Source of the DNA: Bacillota bacterium
GTDB taxonomy: Bacteria > Bacillota > Clostridia > Acetivibrionales > Acetivibrionaceae
Direction of reading: 5' to 3'
DNA length: 64,000 nt
Assembly (NCBI GenBank): GCA_023421115.1
Contig: JAEZUI010000026.1
Span: 1-64,000, forward strand
Shown here one piece after another: positions 35,464 through 45,390 of the stretch (its first letter is position 1; every line of letters starts with the position of its first letter). The notes below the pieces were generated by a model. The model ran no database searches, was not told the origin of the DNA, and saw nothing but the letters and a program-made list of their open reading frames with translations. Both the position numbers and the translations under genes were made by a program.

Positions 35464-35541
35464 ATGAAAATAGTATTAAAATCCATATTTGAATGGTTAA
35501 CAGATGGATATACTATATTACTTTTTGAGCTTCATGTATAA
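35464..35541 (+). pseudogene. Truncated copy of the island-end membrane protein gene
   Basis: ATG 35464 opens MKIVLKSIFEWLTDGYTI, matching the start MKTILKSIFDYLTDGYSI of the gene at 47571, then diverges and stops at 35541. DNA identity covers about 55 nt around the start. It is followed, as in the intact copy, by a tRNA-Thr-like remnant, so both lie at the same end of two islands. Confidence 0.8.
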
Positions 35542-35612
35542 ACTAATAAGTATTAATTCTGAATAATTACAGATACAAAGAAATTCTTCAAGCTCTTGAA
35601 ATTAGAGTCCCC

Positions 35613-35650
35613 ATCCAGAATTGATACTTAAGACCTCATCCATACCATGT
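35613..35650 (-). repeat. Degenerate tRNA-Thr 3' half: second attachment-site copy
   Basis: The minus strand reads CATGGTATGGATGAGGTC where tRNA-Thr has CATGGTAAGGATGAGGTC (17 of 18). The T arm and acceptor are more decayed (ATTCTGG then GGGG-CTC). It lies between the Gabija and the restriction-modification islands. The remainder of 35651-35769 holds nothing recognisable. Confidence 0.7.
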
Positions 35651-35769
35651 TCTAATTCAAATTTACATCAAGCCCATCAAACACTTGATATTGAAGAGCT
35701 CCGTTGGTTGTTAATTGAAAAAATCAGCTACGTACGCACATGTAGCTTAATAGCAATTGTTAAATTGTT

Positions 35770-36579
35770 CTAATATGTATTCTTTCCTATTAACAAATTT
35801 GAATAGTCATACAAATTATCATAATGCAAGATATTAATGTTCTCTGATTGTCTAATTTCTCTTCTTATTCTATGTGTCAATTCGGCAAAATCACTTCTTC
35901 TTCCTGCAACTATTACATAATGAAAGCGTGAAGAGTCTAACGTATAAAACTCTTCTGGTAGCTGAATATTAGGATTTTTATATTTCTTGAATGTCGTATT
36001 GAATGAAGAATAATTTGACTCTAGCCACCGTCTCCATTCTTTTAGTTGAGAGATCCCGTCCCTAATTTCATGCCCTAAATCACCATTTTTCATTGTTATA
36101 TTCCCTCTAGGATGTTCTAATTCAACAAAAACAAACTCATATCCCCCTGAACTTCTCCCGCATAATAAATAGTCTGCTACGTAACAGTTACTTAACTGAA
36201 ATTCGGGAAATAGGAATGCTCCATTATGTCCTGTGTTCAAATGACAGCCTCTTACAATCGAGCCAATTACGTGATAACCTCGTTCAGCTTTGATAAAATT
36301 TATGATATCCCGTTCAGTTGAATCAGCATCATCTATAAGTTTCAAGTACCTTTCATTAATGTTTGATAGTTTCTCATTGTCTTTCAAGTCTATAAAGTCC
36401 AAATAATTGTTTGGAAACAATGTCTTGAACATTCTGGCAGCTTTAGGGTACTTACTAGGAGTGTTTACTCTACCAAAGCCACTAGACCTATCAGCACCAA
36501 AATCTCTACCAGTTATATTTCTGTACTGAATCAGTTCATCTTCTGTTAATCCTAAATTGTAATCTCTTTCGTATAGCAA
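35770..36579 (-). CDS. Shedu-like (DUF4263) nuclease, copy 2
   Basis: 269 aa. The C-terminal half has a Shedu-type PD-(D/E)XK core: TERDIINFIKAERGYHVIG helix, FPEFQLSNCYVADYLL (Asp), EFVFVELEHPRGNITMKNG (E-L-E, where the usual Lys is replaced). A helix (QLKEWRRWLESNYSSFNTTF) and FHYVIVAGRR follow. It is shorter than copy 1, with an unrelated N-terminus, and the catalytic lysine position reads Glu, so activity could differ. The start is a TTG at 36579 with GAGGGTG upstream. It is the last gene of the restriction-modification operon. Confidence 0.72.
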   Translation of the reverse strand: MLYERDYNLGLTEDELIQYRNITGRDFGADRSSGFGRVNTPSKYPKAARMFKTLFPNNYLDFIDLKDNEKLSNINERYLKLIDDADSTERDIINFIKAERGYHVIGSIVRGCHLNTGHNGAFLFPEFQLSNCYVADYLLCGRSSGGYEFVFVELEHPRGNITMKNGDLGHEIRDGISQLKEWRRWLESNYSSFNTTFKKYKNPNIQLPEEFYTLDSSRFHYVIVAGRRSDFAELTHRIRREIRQSENINILHYDNLYDYSNLLIGKNTY

Positions 36580-36620
36580 AACATCACACCCTCATTAATA
36601 AATACTTAAAATTAGTACCT

Positions 36621-37358
36621 TTATAATGTCAAACCCAAACCATTCTTCTTTAACCATTCCTGAGCTTTCTTATAGTTAGGCATATACATTCCAACCATAG
36701 CCCAGTAATCTTTTGAGTGGTTCAAATACCTCAAATGGCATACCTCATGTATCACCACATAATCAATAACCCACGGTGGAGACATTATCAGCTTCCAATT
36801 AAAGTTCAAATTACCTTTCTTAGAACAACTTCCCCAACGGGTCTTTTGCTCCTTAATCCTAAGCGTATTATAACTAAGTCCGATTATTTTACAGTAATAA
36901 TCAAGCCTGTCTTTAATACACTCGTAGGCAGTCATCATGTACCATTTTCTAAAAGCACCCTCAATTAAAGTTTTCCTATCAGAAGCACTAACATTTTCAT
37001 TTATAAATATCTCAAATCTCTTACCGTTAAAATTAATACCAGTGGTTTGTTCTCCGTGCGAAAAAATCCTTATATTATATTTCTTTCCCCTATAAAGAAC
37101 CCTTTCTCCACTTTCCCAATCCCTACTATATTCCTCAACCTTCATTGACTGAAAATCAATGTAATGCTTATAAATCCAATTACTTTTAGTTCTCAACAGC
37201 TTTTCTACTTCATCTATATTTGTACTTGTGGGTTTAACAACCTTCAATCCGTTAATATCTATAACCAATTTTATACACTTAATCTTAGTGCTGTCAGAAA
37301 TGGTATAAGGTATAGTTAAGTTTCCAATATCTAAACATAATTCTTTATCACTACTCAT
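36621..37358 (-). CDS. YgjP-like (DUF45) zinc metallopeptidase
   Basis: 245 aa. The zinc site VVIHEVCHLRYLNHSKDYW (HExxH-x5-H) lies near residues 198-216, preceded by TRWGSCSKKGNLNFNWKL, the highly conserved WGSC block of this family. Such proteins are frequent riders of type I restriction operons. It starts 7 nt after the hsdR stop, so it is co-transcribed. Its protease substrate is unknown; it may trim or regulate HsdR (speculation). Confidence 0.88.
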   Translation of the reverse strand: MSSDKELCLDIGNLTIPYTISDSTKIKCIKLVIDINGLKVVKPTSTNIDEVEKLLRTKSNWIYKHYIDFQSMKVEEYSRDWESGERVLYRGKKYNIRIFSHGEQTTGINFNGKRFEIFINENVSASDRKTLIEGAFRKWYMMTAYECIKDRLDYYCKIIGLSYNTLRIKEQKTRWGSCSKKGNLNFNWKLIMSPPWVIDYVVIHEVCHLRYLNHSKDYWAMVGMYMPNYKKAQEWLKKNGLGLTL

Positions 37359-37364
37359 TTAAGG

Positions 37365-40277
37365 TCATCCTTTATAATAATTAACTTTTGCATACTCAAT
37401 AGCCTTATTAACAAAGCCTTCTCTGTCCTTGACAACACCTATCGTCTTGCGTTTAATCTCTTTTTTTAGTTCCCTTATGGCATCTTCTTTCTTTTGCCAT
37501 TCATAACAAGCGTTAGGGCTATTTTCAAATAGTTCGTCAATCTCCATAGCTTTTTCTTTTAAATCATCATTACTTAAAACTTCAAAATCTGCATTTTCTT
37601 CAAGCAAGTGCAGGAAAGAATTTGCATTTCTATTTAATCCGTTCTTTTCAAGAAGTTCTTCTTCCTCGTTTATCTGCCTTGCCAACTCATCAAGCTTTTT
37701 AATAACCTCGGCAGTTTCAATCCTTTTTTCGTCATAGTCCTTTATTAGCTGTTCCAAGTATTCACTAAACCGCTTGAATACAATAGGATTCTTTTCAACC
37801 TTTAACCGCAATATTCTTTTAAGGCTTGTACTTTTCTTTAATGCGTTCTGCTCAGGTGTTATAGTACTATCAAGTTTAAAGAAATCAGGGTCTGAAAGGT
37901 CTTTTAATTCAACTAATTTCTTTAATCCTGTTGCCTTCAAGTGTTCATCTATAATTTCTTTTACTTTTGCTCCATATTCCCTATAATCAACGCTTTCATC
38001 CAATGGTTCATACTTTAGTTTACCCTGCGAATATACTACCGCAAGCCATTTTAAATCATCCTTGTACTGTAATACCGATGGGTCAGGTGATAGGCTATTA
38101 TAGAGGTTTGAAAATCTTTTAAGCCTTGCTTTAAACATATACCAGATATCAAGGCTATTTAGCTTTTCAACTGCCTGTGTTATTTCGTCCAAAGGTTTTT
38201 CAGTATTTCTTTTTATGCCCTTGAACATTTCCATTACTTCTCTATGAGAACCTTTTAATTTATCCCTAAGTTCGTCTAAGTCCCTCATTGCATTTACCAC
38301 ATCTTCGCTCCTGTAAGAAGATAAGGCAGCCGTCAAATGGTCTGAAATGCCGAAATAATCCATGATAAGTCCGTTTACTTTATTGCTGTAAACTCTGTTG
38401 GTTCTTGCAATAGCTTGCAGAAGGTTGTGTTCCTTCAATGGGCTATCAAGGTACATTACTTGTTCAACAGGAGCATCAAAGCCTGTCAGAAGTTTATCGC
38501 ATACAATAATTATCTTTGTTTTTCCGTCTTTATCCTTAAAGTCGTCCTTTATTTTCTTTTCTTCATCTTCATTGGCATAGAAGGTAACAAAATCGCCATC
38601 ATCATGCTGGCTCTTTGAATAAACGCAACGAACCTCATCTTTTTCGAAGTATTTATCAAGTTCTTTTTTATAAAGAATAATTGCTTCTCTGTCTATCGCC
38701 ACTACCTGAGCTTTAAAGCCTTCAGGTGCAACATTGTTTTTAAAGTGAGCCCAAATATCATAAGCAATTAATTCAATCCTGCTCTTATTTTTTATAATAT
38801 TTTTGATTCTGCTTTCACGCTTTTTGAGTTCTTCACGCTGTTCGTCCGTAAGTTCTCTAAAGCTTTCTTCAAATAATATATCAAGCTTTTGATCAGTCAA
38901 GTTCCAGACGGTGGTTTTATTTGAATAATAAATCGGTACGGTAACATTATCGCTAATTGCATCATCAATCCCATATTTATCAAGGTATCCTTCATTTGGC
39001 ATACCGAAATTTTCATAGGTGTTCTTATCCTTCTTCTTTATAGGTGTTCCAGTAAATCCGAAATAAAAGGCATCAGGAAGAACGCTTCGCAGTTTACTTC
39101 CCATATTTCCTTCCTGTGTTCTGTGGCACTCGTCAACAAATACGATGAAGGTATCACTGTTCTTTATTTTGTCATCAGCTTCAAAGTCATCAAATTTATG
39201 TATGGTGGACATTAAAGTTTGTCCATTTGTTACATTTTCCATTTCCTTCTCTAAGTGCTTAAAGGATTCTATCTGTATAGGATTCCTAAATCCACATGCT
39301 ACAAAGGTTTTTGAAATCTGGTCATCCAAATCTATTCTATCGGTTATAAGCAGAATATTGGGGTTATTTAGCTCCTTTGAAAGCTTTAATTTATAGGCAG
39401 CATAGAACATGGTTAGAGATTTCCCTGACCCTTGCGTGTGCCAAATCAAACCTTTTCTTTTACTTCCTTCGATTACTCTATTTACAATTTTATTCACTGC
39501 TCTATATTGCTGATAACGGCATATTTTCTTGGTTTTAATCCTGTCTCTTACTTCAAAAAGAATAAAGTTATGCAATAAATCAAGTAATCTCTCAGGCTCT
39601 AAAACACAGTAACAGCCCATTTCAAGAGCATTTTTAAATTCACTTTTCTTTTTAGGATATGGGTCTTTAAATTCGAGGTAGTACTTAGAAGGTGAACCTG
39701 TAGCACCATATACAACTTTTTTGCCATCGGTGGCAACATTAAAAGCATTTGAATAAAACAGTTTCAGTAAATCCCTTTCATATTCATGTATCTGCGTTAT
39801 CCCACTAAAGATATCCTGATTGGCAATTGGGCTTTTGCATTCAATCACCACAAGTGGAATACCATTTACAAATATAATCAGGTCAGGTCTTCTTGTATTT
39901 GCACCTTTTATGGTCATTTGACTTATCACATTAAAGGTGTTGTTTTCAATATTCTTTGGGTCATAATCTATATAGTTAATAGTCCTTTTCTGTTTCTCAC
40001 CAGTAAAAAGGAATGAGAAATTACCACGCAGTTTATCTATACATTTTTCATTGTCGGTTTCCCTTATGAAGTCCATATACAGTCTTTCGGCATCTTCGGT
40101 AGTTATGTTGTTTAGCCGTTTTATGCTATCTATAAAGACAGGCTTCAAAATAACACCGTACTCGTCAAATTCCCTAAGGTCTAGGGTACTTTCACCAAAT
40201 ATGTGAGCGTAGCCCATGCTTTCAAGGTATTCAATTATTGGCTTTTCAACTAAATGTTCTTCGTTAAGGTAGTCCAT
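37365..40277 (-). CDS. hsdR: Type I restriction enzyme HsdR (R subunit)
   Basis: 970 aa, full length. N-terminal nuclease TRRPDLIIFVNGIPLVVIEC (D...ExK) near residues 130-150. SF2 helicase motifs: LIWHTQGSGKSLTMFYAAYK near 278, IVFVDECHRTQEG near 380, and DAFYFGFTGTPI. The later DKLLTGFDAP and LLQAIARTNR complete motifs V-VI. The C-terminal region is the helical assembly domain that binds HsdM/HsdS. ATG 40277 with AAGGAGAA upstream, 12 nt after hsdS. Translocates on DNA that lacks host methylation and cuts it. Confidence 0.96.
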   Translation of the reverse strand: MDYLNEEHLVEKPIIEYLESMGYAHIFGESTLDLREFDEYGVILKPVFIDSIKRLNNITTEDAERLYMDFIRETDNEKCIDKLRGNFSFLFTGEKQKRTINYIDYDPKNIENNTFNVISQMTIKGANTRRPDLIIFVNGIPLVVIECKSPIANQDIFSGITQIHEYERDLLKLFYSNAFNVATDGKKVVYGATGSPSKYYLEFKDPYPKKKSEFKNALEMGCYCVLEPERLLDLLHNFILFEVRDRIKTKKICRYQQYRAVNKIVNRVIEGSKRKGLIWHTQGSGKSLTMFYAAYKLKLSKELNNPNILLITDRIDLDDQISKTFVACGFRNPIQIESFKHLEKEMENVTNGQTLMSTIHKFDDFEADDKIKNSDTFIVFVDECHRTQEGNMGSKLRSVLPDAFYFGFTGTPIKKKDKNTYENFGMPNEGYLDKYGIDDAISDNVTVPIYYSNKTTVWNLTDQKLDILFEESFRELTDEQREELKKRESRIKNIIKNKSRIELIAYDIWAHFKNNVAPEGFKAQVVAIDREAIILYKKELDKYFEKDEVRCVYSKSQHDDGDFVTFYANEDEEKKIKDDFKDKDGKTKIIIVCDKLLTGFDAPVEQVMYLDSPLKEHNLLQAIARTNRVYSNKVNGLIMDYFGISDHLTAALSSYRSEDVVNAMRDLDELRDKLKGSHREVMEMFKGIKRNTEKPLDEITQAVEKLNSLDIWYMFKARLKRFSNLYNSLSPDPSVLQYKDDLKWLAVVYSQGKLKYEPLDESVDYREYGAKVKEIIDEHLKATGLKKLVELKDLSDPDFFKLDSTITPEQNALKKSTSLKRILRLKVEKNPIVFKRFSEYLEQLIKDYDEKRIETAEVIKKLDELARQINEEEELLEKNGLNRNANSFLHLLEENADFEVLSNDDLKEKAMEIDELFENSPNACYEWQKKEDAIRELKKEIKRKTIGVVKDREGFVNKAIEYAKVNYYKG

Positions 40278-40288
40278 AAGTTTTCTCC

Positions 40289-41590
40289 TTAGTTTGAGTT
40301 TACTCTAACCCTGCCTGTTAAAAGGTCTTGCATAAGCCCTTGTTTGATTTCTTCAAGCTGTTGCTTGCGTTTTGTTAGAGCTTGGAGCTTATTGTCAACT
40401 ACAGTTAAAATTTCAGCTATTTGTTGTTGTTCTCCTTTAGAAGGTATAGGGATTAATATTTTCCTTATTTCTTCTAAATGTAAATTTGTAACTGTGCCTT
40501 GTTTAGCTCTAAGTCTTATTTGGTCTAAACAACTATCCGAAGCCAAGAATTTTTCAAGGTATTTATTTATAACCTCGCTACAATTTTTCTTAATCTTTAT
40601 TAAACACAAACTTACAAAGATACTAAATTCATTATCCCAATCAATTATTTTTGGAATACCAATAGTTCCATTCTTTGAATAAAGGATATCACCTTTTTCA
40701 GGATTGCATCTCTTTATTAAGTCTTTATGTTCTTCCTTTGAAATATACTTAACAGTATCCCAATCAATTTTAGTCCTTTGAATATCCGTAACCCTTAGAA
40801 AAGGAATTCCTTCGTCCATGTATTTTGGGGTTTTGTGAGTACCATCAGTTATCTTTAAAACAATATCTTCTAAGTTTTTTACTTCCCAATCCTTTGGAAT
40901 CCTGCCCAACTCACTATCCTTAAACTCCGTATGTCCAATCCCCTTAGTCAAAAGCTCCTGCATTAATCCTTGCTTAACTTCTTTAGTCTTCTCAATCAAT
41001 TCGTCAGTCTTCGTAATTACAGCATCATTAGAGGATAGAATTTCTGCTATGCGTTGTTGCTCAGGTAGTGTAGGACACGGAAATCTTAATTGTCTAATAA
41101 TGGTAGAGCTTAGACCATCCATTATACCTCCAACACATAACTTTTTTATTTGTCTCTTAATGATGTCAGAGCCTAAAATAATGTGCTTCAAGAGCACTTT
41201 ATTAAACTTTTCTTCATCAACTTGTAATCTCAACAAATGCGAATCCATAATACCCTGATCAATGTTTTCAGGCACTATAGTGCACTTTCCTATTGTCCCC
41301 ATCATACTAATTACAACATCACCACTGAAAAGTTCGCATGATTTCAATTCTTCAAATTTGTCTTCTGTAACATATCTATTTCCTAATACAAAATCATTTT
41401 CAAAGACATTTTCTTGACCGTATACTTTTTTACCATGTTCTACTAAAATATTCTTTTTTAGTTGGCTTCCAAAAGGACCTATCTTCATAGCCCCTTTTTT
41501 ATTTAATAGAATTTCTTCCATACCAAGGCATTTCCATTGTTGAGGTATTTCACCTAACTCAGTCATTTTATATCCATCACGAACACTCAT
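40289..41590 (-). CDS. hsdS: Type I restriction specificity subunit HsdS
   Basis: 433 aa with the usual two target recognition domains. TRD1 starts LGEIPQQWKCLGMEEILL; the first conserved coil is LPEQQRIAEILSSNDAVITK. TRD2 starts LGRIPKDWEVKNLEDIV; the second coil is KGEQQQIAEILTVVDNKLQA, ending QGLMQDLLTGRVRV. Each TRD reads one half of a bipartite site, but the sequence cannot be predicted. Intact, AAGGAG upstream, 3 nt after the BRO gene. Confidence 0.95.
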   Translation of the reverse strand: MSVRDGYKMTELGEIPQQWKCLGMEEILLNKKGAMKIGPFGSQLKKNILVEHGKKVYGQENVFENDFVLGNRYVTEDKFEELKSCELFSGDVVISMMGTIGKCTIVPENIDQGIMDSHLLRLQVDEEKFNKVLLKHIILGSDIIKRQIKKLCVGGIMDGLSSTIIRQLRFPCPTLPEQQRIAEILSSNDAVITKTDELIEKTKEVKQGLMQELLTKGIGHTEFKDSELGRIPKDWEVKNLEDIVLKITDGTHKTPKYMDEGIPFLRVTDIQRTKIDWDTVKYISKEEHKDLIKRCNPEKGDILYSKNGTIGIPKIIDWDNEFSIFVSLCLIKIKKNCSEVINKYLEKFLASDSCLDQIRLRAKQGTVTNLHLEEIRKILIPIPSKGEQQQIAEILTVVDNKLQALTKRKQQLEEIKQGLMQDLLTGRVRVNSN

Positions 41591-41592
41591 GA

Positions 41593-42429
41593 TTATTCTC
41601 CTTTAAGCTTCTTCCTCTTTTTGCCTTCCGTCAAAACCTTATAATTATCTTTAGTAACAACCTTTTTACCAGTCCTGTTTTCCAAATCTTTTCTTGCACT
41701 CCCTGCAACAGTACCACCTTCAACAGCAGCTTCTTTATTCTCAACAAATCCTTTAGCATCTCTATTTCTAGCAATTTCAGTGGTGGAAGCCTCCCCAAGC
41801 ATTGTAAAAATAAGCTCTAGGTCTGTCATATGGTCACGCAAATTTTCAGTAGGTCTATCAATCTCTTTAAACTTTTTATATTCTGCTGGTGTCATTCCAA
41901 AGGTAGCCTTACTAATTTCGGCTGTAAGAATTGCATATTCTCGCTGTTCCTTTACACCGCGTTTTTTCCACTCATCTGTAAGTTCATCACGAACAGCAAT
42001 GCCACGCATTCTTTTTTCTATCCACTCATCGCTATAACCTTTTAATTTATAAGTTTCCCTAATTCGTCTTGTGGCAAGCTCAGGATTTTCAATTTCTTCT
42101 AGTCTTTCATAACCAACTTTAGCAAGCCATCTTTTAAATGGCTCTGCTTTTGGTGAGGGTATTGATTGAATAATTCTTAGCATAACTTCTGCATCTGCAC
42201 AATCTGTTTTCCTCATTTTTCCATCAGTAGATTGCATTTTCAACTGTCCGATTTTTTCGGACACTTCACTTCCTTCAAATATTAGCTTCTTTTTTAGGTC
42301 ACTCCAATATTTTCGAGGTCTATCAGTCCCAGTTAATATTTCACAAATATCAATAACTGAAAAGTACCATTTTTCATTGTGCCAAACCCTTCTTACTTTT
42401 TTATCTTCAAATAATATTAAATTACTCAT
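41593..42429 (-). CDS. BRO-N-domain protein inside the type I operon (DinD-like)
   Basis: 278 aa. The N-terminal BRO-N domain (residues 1-110) shows VRRVWHNEKWYFSVIDICEI and LTGTDRPRKYWSDLKKKL, and a helical C-terminal half contains GMTPAEYKKFKEIDRPTENL and LRDHMTDLELIFTMLGEAST. This is the DNA-damage-inducible DinD-like/'BRO family' protein that often sits in restriction loci of anaerobes. It overlaps hsdM by 8 nt and precedes hsdS, separating the two methylase subunits. A role in control of the system or DNA repair is possible; not shown by the sequence. Confidence 0.85.
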   Translation of the reverse strand: MSNLILFEDKKVRRVWHNEKWYFSVIDICEILTGTDRPRKYWSDLKKKLIFEGSEVSEKIGQLKMQSTDGKMRKTDCADAEVMLRIIQSIPSPKAEPFKRWLAKVGYERLEEIENPELATRRIRETYKLKGYSDEWIEKRMRGIAVRDELTDEWKKRGVKEQREYAILTAEISKATFGMTPAEYKKFKEIDRPTENLRDHMTDLELIFTMLGEASTTEIARNRDAKGFVENKEAAVEGGTVAGSARKDLENRTGKKVVTKDNYKVLTEGKKRKKLKGE

Positions 42430-43921
42430 AGCCTAACTCCTTCAAATATCCATTAAACTTTTCCTCAATCACCGCATACTCTTTTTCCAATTCCCTTAAT
42501 TCGGCAACCTTAGCCCGTACATCAATCTTTACTTCTTCCTCAGAAGTATCTACATACCGCTTTATATTAAGGTTATAATCATTTCCCTTTATCTCTTTCA
42601 ATTCAACGACTCGGCAGAACTTATCTATATCAGCGTAACCTTTAAATGCACTCACTATCTTTTCAATATCCTGCTCCCTCAGGGTATTTTGATTCTTACC
42701 CTCCTGATAATCATTACTTGCATCAATAAACAACACTTTACCAACTCGATCATTATCCTTATCTTTATTAATAATCAGCACACAAGCAGGAATACCAGTA
42801 CCAAAGAATAAATTTTGTGGCAATCCGACTACTGCTTCAATCAAATCACTTTCAAGAATTCCTTTTCTTATATTTCCTTCACTGCCACCTCTAAATAGAA
42901 TTCCATGTGGAAGCACCACACCCATTTTACCCCTACTATTTAAAGAAGCTACCATATGTTGCACAAATGCAAGGTCGCCGTAGCTCTTAGGTGGCACACC
43001 AAATTTATCTCTACCGAATGGATCACCAACTTTCCAAACTTCTTCACCCCAATTTTTCAATGAGAATGGAGGATTTGCCACCACTCTGTCAAAGGTCTTT
43101 AAAGCACCTCCTGATCCTTCACCAGTATTAACAAGGTGTTTGGGGTCAACAAGCGTATCACCACGTTCGATAAATGCACTTTCAATATCATGCAGGAACA
43201 TATTTATTTTACAGATAGACCAAGTATTCAGATTCTTTTCCTGGCCATACATGGTGAGGTTTTTAGGGTTACAGCCTTTACTTTGCAGATGTTTGAAACA
43301 TTCAAGAAGCATACCACCAGAACCGCAAGCAGGGTCATATACCGAATTATTTTCTACAGGGTCAATCAAATCCACAATAAGTCTTACAACTTCTTTAGGT
43401 GTGAAGAATTCTCCACCTTTTTTGCCTGCATCATCGGCAAACTGGGCTATAAGGTATTCATAAGCATTACCTAAAATATCAGGCTCAACATCGCAGTTGC
43501 GTAATCTTTTTCTATCGAAATGGGCTAGAAGCTTTTCAATGGTAGCATCACTGAATTTATTGGTGTCTGCAAAATCTATACCGCCAAATACACCATATAG
43601 TCTAGGGTTCAAGTCTTCTATCTTGTTAAAGGCTTTATTTAGGGCTTCACCCATATTTTTAGAGACTTTTCTTATATCAGACCAGAAGTAATCCTTAGGG
43701 ATATTATATCTATGTTCGTCAGGGTCAAGAGCCTGTTCTTCTCCGTATTCTGCCTTAACCTTTTCATATTCTTCTTCCCATACATCACATAACCTTTTAT
43801 AAAACAGCAGTGCAAAAATGTATGTCTTAAAATCACTAGAATCAATACTTCCACGCAGTATATTGGCACTTTCCCATAAGAAGGATTTTAATTCTTCAAG
43901 TGTTATCTTTTCACTAGCCAT
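42422..43921 (-). CDS. hsdM: Type I restriction modification methylase HsdM
   Basis: 499 aa. N-terminal HsdM helical domain (ITLEELKSFLWESANILRGS), then the N6-adenine MTase: SAM motif SVYDPACGSGGMLLECFK near residues 192-209 and catalytic FDRVVANPPFSL (NPPF) near 281. C-terminal coil EEVKIDVRAKVAELRELEKE, which binds HsdS. First gene of the operon hsdM-bro-hsdS-hsdR-ygjP-like-shedu. A GAAGGGCGG element precedes ATG 43921. Confidence 0.96.
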   Translation of the reverse strand: MASEKITLEELKSFLWESANILRGSIDSSDFKTYIFALLFYKRLCDVWEEEYEKVKAEYGEEQALDPDEHRYNIPKDYFWSDIRKVSKNMGEALNKAFNKIEDLNPRLYGVFGGIDFADTNKFSDATIEKLLAHFDRKRLRNCDVEPDILGNAYEYLIAQFADDAGKKGGEFFTPKEVVRLIVDLIDPVENNSVYDPACGSGGMLLECFKHLQSKGCNPKNLTMYGQEKNLNTWSICKINMFLHDIESAFIERGDTLVDPKHLVNTGEGSGGALKTFDRVVANPPFSLKNWGEEVWKVGDPFGRDKFGVPPKSYGDLAFVQHMVASLNSRGKMGVVLPHGILFRGGSEGNIRKGILESDLIEAVVGLPQNLFFGTGIPACVLIINKDKDNDRVGKVLFIDASNDYQEGKNQNTLREQDIEKIVSAFKGYADIDKFCRVVELKEIKGNDYNLNIKRYVDTSEEEVKIDVRAKVAELRELEKEYAVIEEKFNGYLKELGYE

Positions 43922-44301
43922 TTAATGCCCGCCCTTCATTGTCGTTATTTTAACACTATTATTTTAGCATATTTTTAAAACATAGTCGAAAAATTTGCAA
44001 GAAAAAGGGTTAATTACATAAATTGTACAATGCAATACTTTTTAAATCAACTTCAAATACCTTTTAGCTTTACCACAAATTTCTTGAGCCTTTGATAATG
44101 GAGATATAATCAATGATCGCAACAATCCAAGGAATAAAGGAAAACGACAAGTGGAAATGCAAACGTAAATAATCATTAGTTGTACCTAATCAATAACAGC
44201 TATAATAATTGTAATTCTTCTTTCAAAAGCTTAATAATAGTGTCAAATCTTTACCCAGCTGTCTATCAGCTTCTCAATAAATTATCTAAAAAAATTATTA
44301 G

Positions 44302-44350
44302 TTGAAGGAATTTCTATATGTATGTCGAATATTCCACAAAAGGTATAATT
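44302..44350 (+). promoter_or_regulatory. Promoter with 0A-box-like core upstream of abiH
   Basis: TTGAAGGAATTTCTATATG, TGTCGAA at 44323-44329 and TATAAT at 44344-44349 repeat the arrangement seen at 31831-31880. The element lies about 100 nt before the abiH start. The rest of the 43922-44445 gap shows nothing else recognisable. Confidence 0.6.
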
Positions 44351-44445
44351 AGGGTATGGATTTGTAAATTTCCATAGGTTAATAATTAGGATACTATATA
44401 AAATATGATAACTTTTTAAATTTCGTTACAAAGGAAGTGCTTATA

Positions 44446-45390
44446 TTGGCTAATCTATTTATAATCGGGAATGGATTTGATATAGCTCACAAGCTTAAGA
44501 CAAAATATAATGACTTTAATATTTATCTTTCAAAAAAATATCCTAGTGCTAATGGGGAAGAATTGCATTTACCTAACTGTCAAATGGATCCTGACGGTGG
44601 AGAAAGCTATGATGATACTGAGATTGCTGATTTTATAAAATGCTTAATTAATCTTGCAGAAAACGGTAATGAATGGAATCAGCTTGAAGAGTCTGTTGGA
44701 AAATTAGAATACAATTATTGCCTTGATGATGTTATAGAAGTGTATGATAGAGAAGGCGACATTGATTTATTTAAAACATCTCATAACTTTGAAGATGCAT
44801 CTTTACAATTAGTATATCCATTCCAAAGTATAACAAGGTTTTTCGAAGATTGGATAAATACCATATATATCAGCAAGTGGAGGAAAAAAATCCCGGACTT
44901 TAATTGCTTAATAGACAAAGAAAACGATTATTTTTTAACATTCAATTATACAGATACATTAGAACTTATATATAAAGTGAAAAATGTGTGTCATATTCAC
45001 GGGAGACAAGGTGAATATTTATATTTTGGCCATGGTACGGATTTTGATTTTTATGAAGATGGTGACTATCCTATTGGCTCTGAATCATATTTACAAAGTA
45101 TTCATAACTCGTTGAAAAAGGATACTTTATCTGCATTAAGATTGCACCAAGAATTTTTTAATAATATTTCTGGTATAAAAAATATTTATTCATATGGATT
45201 TTCTTTTGCTAATGTTGATTTAATCTATATTGAAGAAATTTGTAAACAAATAAATACTAAGAATATAACTTGGTATCTGAACGATTTTGATGATGTATCC
45301 AAAAGGCAAGTATTTATGGATAGAATAGTATCCTGTGGGTTTAAAGGTGGAATTGTATCGTATCATATTCATAATCCATATTTTGAGTAG
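44446..45390 (+). CDS. abiH: AbiH-family abortive infection protein
   Basis: 314 aa from TTG 44446 with AAGGA ten nt upstream; the GTG at 44437 is too close to that site. The N-terminal LFIIGNGFDIAHKLKTKYND is the AbiH signature (nucleotide-binding-like GNGFD). FLTFNYTDTLELIY, CHIHGRQGEYLYFGHG and IYSYGFSFANVDLIYIEEI are the other conserved blocks. AbiH from lactococci blocks phage growth by an unknown mechanism. It has its own promoter with the 0A-box-like core. Confidence 0.87.
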   Translation: MANLFIIGNGFDIAHKLKTKYNDFNIYLSKKYPSANGEELHLPNCQMDPDGGESYDDTEIADFIKCLINLAENGNEWNQLEESVGKLEYNYCLDDVIEVYDREGDIDLFKTSHNFEDASLQLVYPFQSITRFFEDWINTIYISKWRKKIPDFNCLIDKENDYFLTFNYTDTLELIYKVKNVCHIHGRQGEYLYFGHGTDFDFYEDGDYPIGSESYLQSIHNSLKKDTLSALRLHQEFFNNISGIKNIYSYGFSFANVDLIYIEEICKQINTKNITWYLNDFDDVSKRQVFMDRIVSCGFKGGIVSYHIHNPYFE

